Source: Treponema sp.
Lineage (GTDB): Bacteria; Spirochaetota; Spirochaetia; Treponematales; Treponemataceae
DNA: 64,000 nt
NCBI GenBank assembly: GCA_017935745.1
Contig: JAGBGX010000006.1
Coordinates: forward strand, 206,364 to 270,363
Direction: 5' to 3'
Shown here: positions 49,845 through 56,615 of the stretch, in pieces
How positions within the stretch are numbered: position 1 is the first letter of the stretch
Layout of the letters: every line of letters starts with the position of its first letter
Position numbers and translations under genes: made by a program
Notes under the pieces: generated by a model
Told to the model about the DNA's origin: nothing
What the model saw: only the letters and a program-made list of their open reading frames with translations
Database searches by the model: none

Positions 49845-50312
49845 TCATTTTTGCTTATTCTGAGCAAACAAAACCTGATGCATACAAATTGTAGTTGTCA
49901 ATGGCACGGCTGCGGCAATATGACGCTTCTGCGGGGCAAATTTCAGACAGCTGAAAACAAGTGTTTCCAGCTGCCCGTAATGAATCAGAAAATGTCCTGA
50001 TGAAGAATCAGCGGCATCCGAAAAAATCATGCCGCCTGCAAAAGAAAGCCATTCCATGCAGCTCCACAGTTTTGCCCGGCGAACGAGGCGTGCATTTCCC
50101 GGAGCTGCCTGCAAAACATCATCCATCTTTTTCCTGCTGATGCTTTCCGTTCCGTCAGAGTAAAATACATAGCCGAGCGGAATTCCTTCAGCAAAAGAGT
50201 TCTGCACAATATTCATCTGCGGCTGAAACATGATATCTCCGGGATTCAAACCCTGTGAAAAACAAGAAATGCCAAGCACAGCAACCGCCGCAGCAATTAA
50301 CGCTTTCTTCAT
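49845..50312 (-). CDS. Small exported protein, family B, probably frameshifted near its end
   Basis: A 155-residue reading frame. The signal peptide, YVFYSDGTESISRKKMDDVL and ARLVRRAKLWSCMEWLSFAGG match family B. The last 40 residues do not. In another frame the same DNA encodes SRAIDNYNLYASGF and a Glu followed by a stop (49855-49857), which is the family's C-terminal motif. A single-base frameshift near 49950-50000 would restore it. The gene is thus a damaged or slipped paralog, unless the change is a sequence error. GAGG precedes its ATG. Confidence 0.7.
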   Translation of the reverse strand: MKKALIAAAVAVLGISCFSQGLNPGDIMFQPQMNIVQNSFAEGIPLGYVFYSDGTESISRKKMDDVLQAAPGNARLVRRAKLWSCMEWLSFAGGMIFSDAADSSSGHFLIHYGQLETLVFSCLKFAPQKRHIAAAVPLTTTICMHQVLFAQNKQK

Positions 50313-50332
50313 ACAACAGCCTCTTTTTTTGC

Positions 50333-50803
50333 TTACTCCGCACGGTTCAAGCCGGACACATACAAATTGTACTTGTCAACGGCGCGGTTACGGGCGGAAT
50401 ATTCAAACACAGGGAAACAGAAAAGCGAATAGATGCAAACTGAGCTCGCCATCAGCAGATTATCGGAAGCTGCGGAGTCTTCGTCAAAACACAGAGACCC
50501 AATCGCGCAGCCGACCGCGCCCGCAACGGAAAGCCATGTCATGCCGCGCCAAAAGCCAGCTTTCTTTGCAAGCCTCTGAGATTCGGGAACCGTCCGCAGA
50601 ACGGCATTCAACTCCTTTCTGTTCTTTATTTTTGTGCCGTCCGCAAACTGAAATTTATTAACCGAAAAAAGCCCGTCCTGATGAACTATCAGCTGAAGAC
50701 TGTCCTGTGGAAAAACGCTGCTGTCTTTTTCTGCTGATTCCTGCGCCTCAGCCGATGCGCCAAAAAGAATGAGCGCCATAAAAATCATCAGTATCTTTTT
50801 CAT
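50333..50803 (-). CDS. Small exported protein, family B
   Basis: A 156-residue protein with signal peptide (MKKILMIFMALILFGASAEA), then LIVHQDGLFSVNKFQFADGT, KELNAVLRTVPESQRLAKKA, two hydrophobic stretches (about 90-130) and the terminal RAVDKYNLYVSGLNRAE. It aligns along its whole length with the 49370 product, with about half of positions similar by eye. GGGAG precedes the ATG. It follows the 50831 lipoprotein gene by 27 bases and precedes two paralogs. Possibly an envelope protein with both termini outside the hydrophobic hairpin. Confidence 0.8.
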   Translation of the reverse strand: MKKILMIFMALILFGASAEAQESAEKDSSVFPQDSLQLIVHQDGLFSVNKFQFADGTKIKNRKELNAVLRTVPESQRLAKKAGFWRGMTWLSVAGAVGCAIGSLCFDEDSAASDNLLMASSVCIYSLFCFPVFEYSARNRAVDKYNLYVSGLNRAE

Positions 50804-50830
50804 CTCTTTCTCCCAAACACAAAAAGCAAT

Positions 50831-51514
50831 TCAATACTGAAAGCTATTATTATAGTAACCCATGCTCTGCAAGGCATCACTATGATATCCTTTTAAGCCA
50901 GCGGCAACAGCATTCTGCACAATCTGCATTTTTGATGCACCAGAATATATTCCTGTTGCAACTGAAATAGCCACTGAAACTACAGCTTTCTTTATCCGCT
51001 TTGCTTTCTTTTTCAGCCAAGACCTGAAGCCGCGGGCTTCAGTGCCATCACAGTCTGCTTCGCTCCAGAATTCAAGGGAGGATTTTGCGGACTCGGCAAA
51101 ATACATCACACTGTCTAAATCCGCTGAAGAAAGCTGCTCCATCGCGCGCTCTTCAACTTTTGAAATATCAGCAAGCAGCGGCTCAAGCTCGTCATAATCA
51201 GCATCAAGCAGTTTTTCTATTTCCTGAATATATGATGCCGCAGAAGAGCTGACATATCCTTCTTCAAGCAGAAATTCTGTTCCTGTCTGATTTTCAGGAA
51301 GCGTATATACTGCGGATTCGTCTTCCGCCAAAGCAGAACTTCTTGCTCCGTCTGAATACGCCGAATTCAAGGCATCTTTCAAGCTGCTTCCAAAATCCGA
51401 GTATTCACCGAATTCGCGCGAAACTTCTCCGTCAGCAGGCGCAGGATCAGAAATCTGATTGCTGCATGAAGCAATCAGCAGCGGAAATAGAAAGGCAAAA
51501 ATTGTCCTTTTCAT
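50831..51514 (-). CDS. Lipoprotein with basic, glycine/alanine-rich C-terminal tail
   Basis: A 227-residue lipoprotein, not recognised. Signal peptide and lipobox IASC (Cys about 17). Residues 20-150 are acidic and Ser/Ala rich with several helices. Residues about 160-175 (FRSWLKKKAKRIKKAVVS) are strongly basic. A small-residue hydrophobic segment (VAISVATGIYSGA) and an amphipathic end follow. This tail resembles a membrane-active segment, which is inference only. AAGGGG precedes the ATG at 51514. It heads the operon with the three family B genes, driven by a strong promoter at 51544-51572. Confidence 0.78.
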   Translation of the reverse strand: MKRTIFAFLFPLLIASCSNQISDPAPADGEVSREFGEYSDFGSSLKDALNSAYSDGARSSALAEDESAVYTLPENQTGTEFLLEEGYVSSSAASYIQEIEKLLDADYDELEPLLADISKVEERAMEQLSSADLDSVMYFAESAKSSLEFWSEADCDGTEARGFRSWLKKKAKRIKKAVVSVAISVATGIYSGASKMQIVQNAVAAGLKGYHSDALQSMGYYNNSFQY

Positions 51515-51543
51515 AAAACACCCCTTATACATAATATACGTTA

Positions 51544-51572
51544 TCTATATATCTTATTTTTTTGTTTGTCAA
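51544..51572 (-). promoter_or_regulatory. Strong promoter of the 51514 operon
   Basis: On the minus strand TTGACA (51572-51567), 17-bp spacer that is very A-rich, TATAGA (51549-51544). About 30 bases then lead to the lipoprotein ATG. Confidence 0.75.
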
Positions 51573-51629
51573 TAGATTTTAGAAAAAAAACGTTTTCTTT
51601 TTTTTAACCGTGTCTTTCAGGAAAAATGC

Positions 51630-52022
51630 CTACGGAATCAAGTTCTGCCGCTCAGCTTTTTCGCAGGCTTCCTGAAAACCTATTTCTATCACAGTATACA
51701 GGCATTCGGCGGCAACAGAGCCAATGGAAAGCTGATTGTTTTCAGGCTTTTCATCTGAAGATGCGCGGAAAAATTCAGTCAGCTCTTCGCGGGAAAGTTT
51801 TGTGCCGTCATCAAATTCATAGGAAAAAATGCCGGGTGAAACTTCCCGCTTTATGACAACTTTCTTTTTGTCTGCGGAAGATTCTTTTTCCCGCGAGCCG
51901 AACGGAATAACGACTGTTGCACGGGCCGGCGGAGTGTGCGGACGATTTTTTTCCGCAGAGAGAAATGCACAGCTTGAAATGAGAAAAAGAGAAACAAAAA
52001 CTGTCCGTATTCTGTCGTTCAT
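51630..52022 (-). CDS. Small exported protein with family B DGTK motif
   Basis: A 130-residue exported protein: signal peptide MNDRIRTVFVSLFLISSCAF (a lipobox-like SSC is possible), a proline-rich linker (RPHTPPARATVVIPFG), then SYEFDDGTKLSREELTEFFR, the same block as in family B. It lacks the hydrophobic hairpin and the YNLY tail. The ATG at 52022 has AGGAGG 7 bases upstream; directly before that lies a run of nine G, preceded by nine T. The longer frame starts inside that run and is not real. A promoter lies at 52067-52095. Confidence 0.78.
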   Translation of the reverse strand: MNDRIRTVFVSLFLISSCAFLSAEKNRPHTPPARATVVIPFGSREKESSADKKKVVIKREVSPGIFSYEFDDGTKLSREELTEFFRASSDEKPENNQLSIGSVAAECLYTVIEIGFQEACEKAERQNLIP

Positions 52023-52035
52023 AAAACATCCTCCT

Positions 52036-52053
52036 CCCCCCCCCAAAAAAAAA
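52036..52053 (-). promoter_or_regulatory. G9 tract next to T9 in the 5' untranslated region
   Basis: On the minus strand nine T (52053-52045) are followed by nine G (52044-52036), then directly AGGAGG and the ATG at 52022. Length changes here would alter the context of the ribosome binding site rather than the promoter spacer. Confidence 0.65.
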
Positions 52054-52066
52054 TTCAGCCAATTCC

Positions 52067-52095
52067 ACTATACTTTTTCCATCAGAATCAGTCAA
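52067..52095 (-). promoter_or_regulatory. Promoter of the 51630 gene
   Basis: On the minus strand TTGACT (52095-52090), 17-bp spacer, TATAGT (52072-52067). The start point should be near 52060, so the G9/T9 tract is inside the leader RNA. Confidence 0.7.
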
Positions 52096-52122
52096 CAAAA
52101 ACGAAGCAGGAATGAAATTCTG

Positions 52123-52151
52123 TTTTCAACCGAAGAAAAACGTGGTATAAT
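52123..52151 (+). promoter_or_regulatory. Leaderless-type promoter of queD
   Basis: TTTTCA (52123-52128), 17-bp spacer, consensus TATAAT (52146-52151), then 6 bases (CCGGCT) to the ATG at 52158. There is no Shine-Dalgarno. Confidence 0.65.
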
Positions 52152-52157
52152 CCGGCT

Positions 52158-52544
52158 ATGTACGAAGTTAGAGTTTCTGCCGGTTTTTGCGCCGCCCATT
52201 TTTTGCAAGACTACCACGGAAAGTGCGAAAATCTTCACGGGCATAATTACAAGGTCTATGCTCATGTGCGCGGAACGGTTCTTGACGAAGGCGGAATGCT
52301 TCTTGATTTTTCCGAGCTGAAGCAGGCTCTGCGGTCAGTGTGCGCAGAAATCGATCACACAAATTTAAACGATATCAGTTTTTTCTGCCAGAACCCGAGC
52401 GCCGAGCGGATCGCATTTTTTATTTTTGAAAAAATTCTTCAGAAAATTCCCGGGCTGAAAAAATCAGACGGAAAAAAAGCGTGGCTGCATGCAGTCGATG
52501 TCTTTGAAACGGAATCAAGCCGCGCCCGCTACAGCACAGAGTGA
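52158..52544 (+). CDS. queD: 6-carboxy-5,6,7,8-tetrahydropterin synthase
   Basis: A 128-residue member of the pyruvoyl-tetrahydropterin synthase fold, acting in queuosine/7-deazaguanine synthesis. Zinc ligands are His in FCAAHFLQDYHGKCENLHGHNY, whose Cys is the catalytic thiol (CENLHGHNY). DFSELKQALRS and EIDHTNLN (catalytic Asp/His) follow. The late Glu in DVFETESSRARY binds the pterin. No queC, queE or queF lies nearby. The leaderless-type promoter abuts the ATG. Pyruvate kinase follows after 15 bases. Confidence 0.95.
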   Translation: MYEVRVSAGFCAAHFLQDYHGKCENLHGHNYKVYAHVRGTVLDEGGMLLDFSELKQALRSVCAEIDHTNLNDISFFCQNPSAERIAFFIFEKILQKIPGLKKSDGKKAWLHAVDVFETESSRARYSTE

Positions 52545-52559
52545 AAAACAGGAGAGGCT

Positions 52560-54359
52560 ATGCAGACAAGGAAAACAAAAATCGTATGCTCCATCGGGCC
52601 GGCCTGCGACAATGATGAAACACTGCGCGCAATGATTCTTGCAGGAATGAACATAGCGCGGTTCAACTTTTCGCACGGAACGTATGAATGGCACAAACAG
52701 GCAATGGACAGAACAAAGCGGATTTCCGCCGAGCTTGATATTCCTGTTGCAATTCTCCTTGACACAAAAGGCCCCGAAATCAGAACAGGTCTGACTGCTG
52801 GAGAACAGCTGGTGAGCATTTCAGAAGGCGAGACAGTAATTGTTTCAGCAGACGATTCGCTTTGCACAAGCGCAGCAAATGGAAATCCTTGCCGCATTTC
52901 AATTTCATGGAAGGAAGCACCGCAAAAACTTCAGCCGGGAATGAAAATACTGATTGCCGACGGACTTGTTGAGCTGGCCGTGCAAAGCATAGAAGGAAAC
53001 GAAATCATCTGCACCGCATCAAATGCAGGAACATTCGGAAGCAGAAAAAATGTAAACCTCATCGGAGTTCACGCGGGGCTTCCCATCATGGGCAGCAAGG
53101 ACAAGCAGGACTTGCAGTTCGGCGCGGAGCAGGACATTGACTTTGTTGCGGCAAGCTTTGTGAGTTTTCCTGAGGAAGTTGTCCAGGTGAAGGAATTCCT
53201 GAAGACAATTGGAGCGCGGGCGCGTGTCATTGCAAAAATTGAAAACGAAGAGGGACTGAATAATATAGAAGCTATTGCCAAGGAAGCAGACGGAATTATG
53301 GTTGCCCGCGGAGACCTTGGAGTCCAGCTCCCGACAGAGCGCATTCCGCTCGCCCAGAAAGCAATCATCAGAAGCTGCCGGAGCGCAGGAAAGCCTGTCA
53401 TAACCGCAACCCAGATGCTTGAGTCAATGATTGTCAATCCGCGTCCAACACGGGCCGAGCTTACTGATATTGCAAACGCCGTTTTTGACGGAACAGATGC
53501 CGTCATGCTTTCAGGTGAAACTGCAAGCGGAAAATATCCTGTTGAAGCAGTAAAAACAATGTCGCTTATTGCGCGGACAGCTGAAGAATCGGAAGAATAC
53601 AAGAGCCGAATGAGAAACGCAGACAACAGCTATGTTCCCGGAACTGAAGTCGGACACATAGTCACTCACAGCGCATACAAGCTTTCAAAGTATATCAAGG
53701 CAAAGGCAATTATCGTTCCGACGCTTCACGGAAACACAGCCCGGATGCTCGCAAGCTTCCGCCCTGAGCAGATTGTCATTGCCGTAACTCCCGACAAAAA
53801 AGTCCAGCGTCAGCTCATGATTCAGTGGGGAGTCACTCCTGTGCTCTGCCGGATTGCAGGCGATTCTGACATGATGATTCAAAACGCAATCAAGCTTGCA
53901 ATTGAAAGCGGCGCGGTGACCATTTCAGACAGAGTTGTCGTGTGCGCAGGAATTCCGCTTTCAAGCCCGCTGATGGTAAACACTGTCCGTGTAATTATTG
54001 TCGGAAATATCATTGCCCGCGGAACAGAATTCGGATGTGCTGATCCGCAGAAACCGAAAACATGCGGACGTGTCATTCATGCCGACAGCATCGCAGAAAT
54101 AAAGAATACGGCCCGCCTTCACCACAAGACAATACTTGTATGCCCGCGGATCACAGAAGACTTGATACCGCTTATCAGAATTTCCGACGGAATTGTTTCT
54201 GAGTCAGGCAGCGACATTCCTGAAGAAAAGCTGAAGCTTATCAACAAAAGCCTTGTGTACATTCAGAATGCAGCGAACGCAATGAAAGTGCTGGAAGACA
54301 ATCTTTCTGTTTCCATTGACGGAGAGCAGGGACTGATTTACGAAGGAATTGTCTGCTGA
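52560..54359 (+). CDS. pyk: Pyruvate kinase, with extra C-terminal domain
   Basis: A 599-residue enzyme converting phosphoenolpyruvate and ADP to pyruvate and ATP. It begins TRKTKIVCSIGPACDNDETL. Core motifs are NFSHGTYEWH, LDTKGPEIRTG (metal and nucleotide), the catalytic-Lys segment IAKIENEEGLNNI, MVARGDLGVQLP and ATQMLESMI. The standard C-terminal domain ends near 470. About 125 further residues (ARGTEFGCADPQKPKTCGRV ... onward) resemble the extra C-terminal domain of Bacillus-type enzymes related to PEP-utilising swivelling domains. AGGAGG-like sequence (GGAGAGG) precedes the ATG. Convergent with pbpC. Confidence 0.95.
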   Translation: MQTRKTKIVCSIGPACDNDETLRAMILAGMNIARFNFSHGTYEWHKQAMDRTKRISAELDIPVAILLDTKGPEIRTGLTAGEQLVSISEGETVIVSADDSLCTSAANGNPCRISISWKEAPQKLQPGMKILIADGLVELAVQSIEGNEIICTASNAGTFGSRKNVNLIGVHAGLPIMGSKDKQDLQFGAEQDIDFVAASFVSFPEEVVQVKEFLKTIGARARVIAKIENEEGLNNIEAIAKEADGIMVARGDLGVQLPTERIPLAQKAIIRSCRSAGKPVITATQMLESMIVNPRPTRAELTDIANAVFDGTDAVMLSGETASGKYPVEAVKTMSLIARTAEESEEYKSRMRNADNSYVPGTEVGHIVTHSAYKLSKYIKAKAIIVPTLHGNTARMLASFRPEQIVIAVTPDKKVQRQLMIQWGVTPVLCRIAGDSDMMIQNAIKLAIESGAVTISDRVVVCAGIPLSSPLMVNTVRVIIVGNIIARGTEFGCADPQKPKTCGRVIHADSIAEIKNTARLHHKTILVCPRITEDLIPLIRISDGIVSESGSDIPEEKLKLINKSLVYIQNAANAMKVLEDNLSVSIDGEQGLIYEGIVC

Positions 54360-54365
54360 AGAAAT

Positions 54366-56615
54366 TTACTCTACAAAAAAATGAACTTCCGCCTGTTCCG
54401 TTCCGCATACAGCAGTCACTGTGTGCGCTCCTTTTTCCGCAGGAACTGCAAGAGAAAACGGGCGGCTTATTGTTTCAAAAAGCGAGCCGTCATACAAAAT
54501 AGAAAGCTCATCATCTGCGCCTCCAATAACTTCAAGCAGAACAATCTGCTTCCCTGCGGCTTTGCCTGCATCCGCATAGAACACAGAGCCGTCTTTGGGA
54601 GAAGCAATCTGAAGGCGTGCGGAATGATAGTCAACCTGCGAATCTGCATGATACAGAGATACCCACTGCTGGTATTCAGCAGGATACACCGTTTCTGTCC
54701 GCTCCCCGATCCGTTTATGCCACTGACATTCCGCAAGAGAAATTCCGTCCTGAACATATTCAAAAATCTGATGAGGACATGCCGCGCCCGGCTGCATTCC
54801 CGAAAGCGCACATATTTCCTGCAAATGAAACTGCTGCGGCTCAGGAAACGGCTCCTGAGAATCATTTTGAAATTCCAGAAAGTCAAGAATCTGCCTGGCA
54901 ACTGCTGCGGGCAAAGAGCTTCCTGTTTTTCCCACAACGGTGTTTCCTGAAAAATTTCCCATCCACACACCAACCGCATACTTTTTTGAAGCTCCCAGCG
55001 CGACAATGCTCTGGTACTGGCTTGCAGTTCCTGTTTTAAAAATCGAAGGATACTCTGTCTGGAACGTCTGGGAATAGCCGAATCCTATGGAACGCGCAGC
55101 CTTGTCAGACAAAGCTGAACAGAGAAGCCTTGCTGTATCTTTTTCAAAAACACGCCTTTCCGCGCCATGGGCTTTTGCGCAGCCCGAATGACAGACAGGA
55201 ATATAAATGCCGTCCCGGACAAATGAAGCAAACGCCGGCACAAGCTCATACAGAGAAACTTCGCATCCGCCGAGCGCAAGAGAAAGTCCGTTGTATTCCG
55301 CGTCAGCATCCGTCAGCGAAAAACCGAGCTGCCTCAGCTTCTGCGCATAGCTTTCAGTTCCGTACTGATCAAGCAGCGCAACTGCCGGAACATTCAGGCT
55401 TGAAGCAAGCGCAGTCCGAAGCAAGACAGGACCGTTATACGCGTTATTAAAATTCCGCGGAATGTAGACAGCCCGTCCTCCAAATTCCTTTGGAACATCA
55501 GCAAGAACTGAATTCATGGAAACAAGCGGCTGCCCTCCGTTCTTTCCTTCCAGCGCCGCCGCATACAGAAACGGCTTCATGCTGCTGCCCGGCTGCATTT
55601 TATTCAAAACACCGTCAATCTGGCCTGAATGAAAAAAATCATTCCAATCATTGCTTCCAACCCAGCAAAGCACTGCTCCTGACTGCACGTCAAGCACCAG
55701 AACTGCGGCATTGTCAATCCGGGAATTCTGAGCTTTTTTCAGCGCGTCACGGACTGCGGACTGGGCAAACAGCTGAAGGCGCAGGCTGCACGGCAGACGG
55801 ATTTCATGGACACCGCTGAACAGCCCGGAAAATTCTGAGCGCAGAAACCTGATGTAATGCGGCATCTCAAACGGCACACTGCCTGGCCGCGCGGAAAAAA
55901 CAGCCTGCCTGAGCCTGTTCAAGTCAATATCTGCATAAGCAGCTCTCTTTGCCGCAAGAAAAGCACGTTCCGGGAAATCAAGCGGATTGTACAAAGCCGG
56001 GCTTCTGGGAATCACGGAAAGGCACAGTGACTCTTCCGGGGAAAGACTTGAAACATCCTTTGAAAAATACATCCAGGATGCGCTCGCAATTCCTTCCGTA
56101 TTCTTTCCGAATGGAATATTGTTAAGCCACAGCTCCAAAATCTGCCGCTTTGTCAGCTTTGCCTCGAGCCGGACTGCAATGAACAGCTCGCTGAGCTTTG
56201 CAGCGACATTCCGCTTCCTGCACGGAACTATTATCCGCGCAAGCTGCATAGTTATTGTTGAAGCGCCGCTTACAGTTCTTTTTTGCAGGCAGTTTTGCAG
56301 CGCAGCACGGGCAATGGAAACAAAGTCAATTCCGCCGTGAACATAAAACCGCTTGTCTTCCGCACGGATAAAACAGCGTTTCACGTGTCCAGGAATTTCT
56401 TCAGCTGAAGCAAACTCACGCCGAAGCCCCTGCTCAAGCGGAAGAATCTGAATGACTCTTCCGTCACAATCTAAAATCCGCACACTGTATGGACGGCTCT
56501 GGAACTGAGAAAGAGCAGGAAACGGCAAAACTGTCAGCACAGCTCTCGTTAACTCACATAAAACAGAGGTTAACAAAACAGCACATAACACAGCAAGAAT
56601 CGCACGGCTCTTCAT
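54366..56615 (-). CDS. pbpC: Penicillin-binding protein 1C (bifunctional)
   Basis: A 749-residue inner-membrane peptidoglycan synthase. An N-terminal anchor is followed by a glycosyltransferase-51 domain (about 60-230) with RAEDKRFYVHGGID and SGASTITMQLAR. The transpeptidase domain carries SxxK in PGSSMKPFLYA, SxN in ASSLNVPAVA and KTGT in FKTGTASQYQS. A C-terminal BiPBP-type domain begins at about 665 (IASPKDGSVFYADAG). The gene overlaps the upstream alpha-2-macroglobulin gene in an ATGA; this pairing is the standard PBP1C/A2M unit, proposed to trap proteases entering a breached envelope while the wall is repaired. Confidence 0.96.
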   Translation of the reverse strand: MKSRAILAVLCAVLLTSVLCELTRAVLTVLPFPALSQFQSRPYSVRILDCDGRVIQILPLEQGLRREFASAEEIPGHVKRCFIRAEDKRFYVHGGIDFVSIARAALQNCLQKRTVSGASTITMQLARIIVPCRKRNVAAKLSELFIAVRLEAKLTKRQILELWLNNIPFGKNTEGIASASWMYFSKDVSSLSPEESLCLSVIPRSPALYNPLDFPERAFLAAKRAAYADIDLNRLRQAVFSARPGSVPFEMPHYIRFLRSEFSGLFSGVHEIRLPCSLRLQLFAQSAVRDALKKAQNSRIDNAAVLVLDVQSGAVLCWVGSNDWNDFFHSGQIDGVLNKMQPGSSMKPFLYAAALEGKNGGQPLVSMNSVLADVPKEFGGRAVYIPRNFNNAYNGPVLLRTALASSLNVPAVALLDQYGTESYAQKLRQLGFSLTDADAEYNGLSLALGGCEVSLYELVPAFASFVRDGIYIPVCHSGCAKAHGAERRVFEKDTARLLCSALSDKAARSIGFGYSQTFQTEYPSIFKTGTASQYQSIVALGASKKYAVGVWMGNFSGNTVVGKTGSSLPAAVARQILDFLEFQNDSQEPFPEPQQFHLQEICALSGMQPGAACPHQIFEYVQDGISLAECQWHKRIGERTETVYPAEYQQWVSLYHADSQVDYHSARLQIASPKDGSVFYADAGKAAGKQIVLLEVIGGADDELSILYDGSLFETISRPFSLAVPAEKGAHTVTAVCGTEQAEVHFFVE

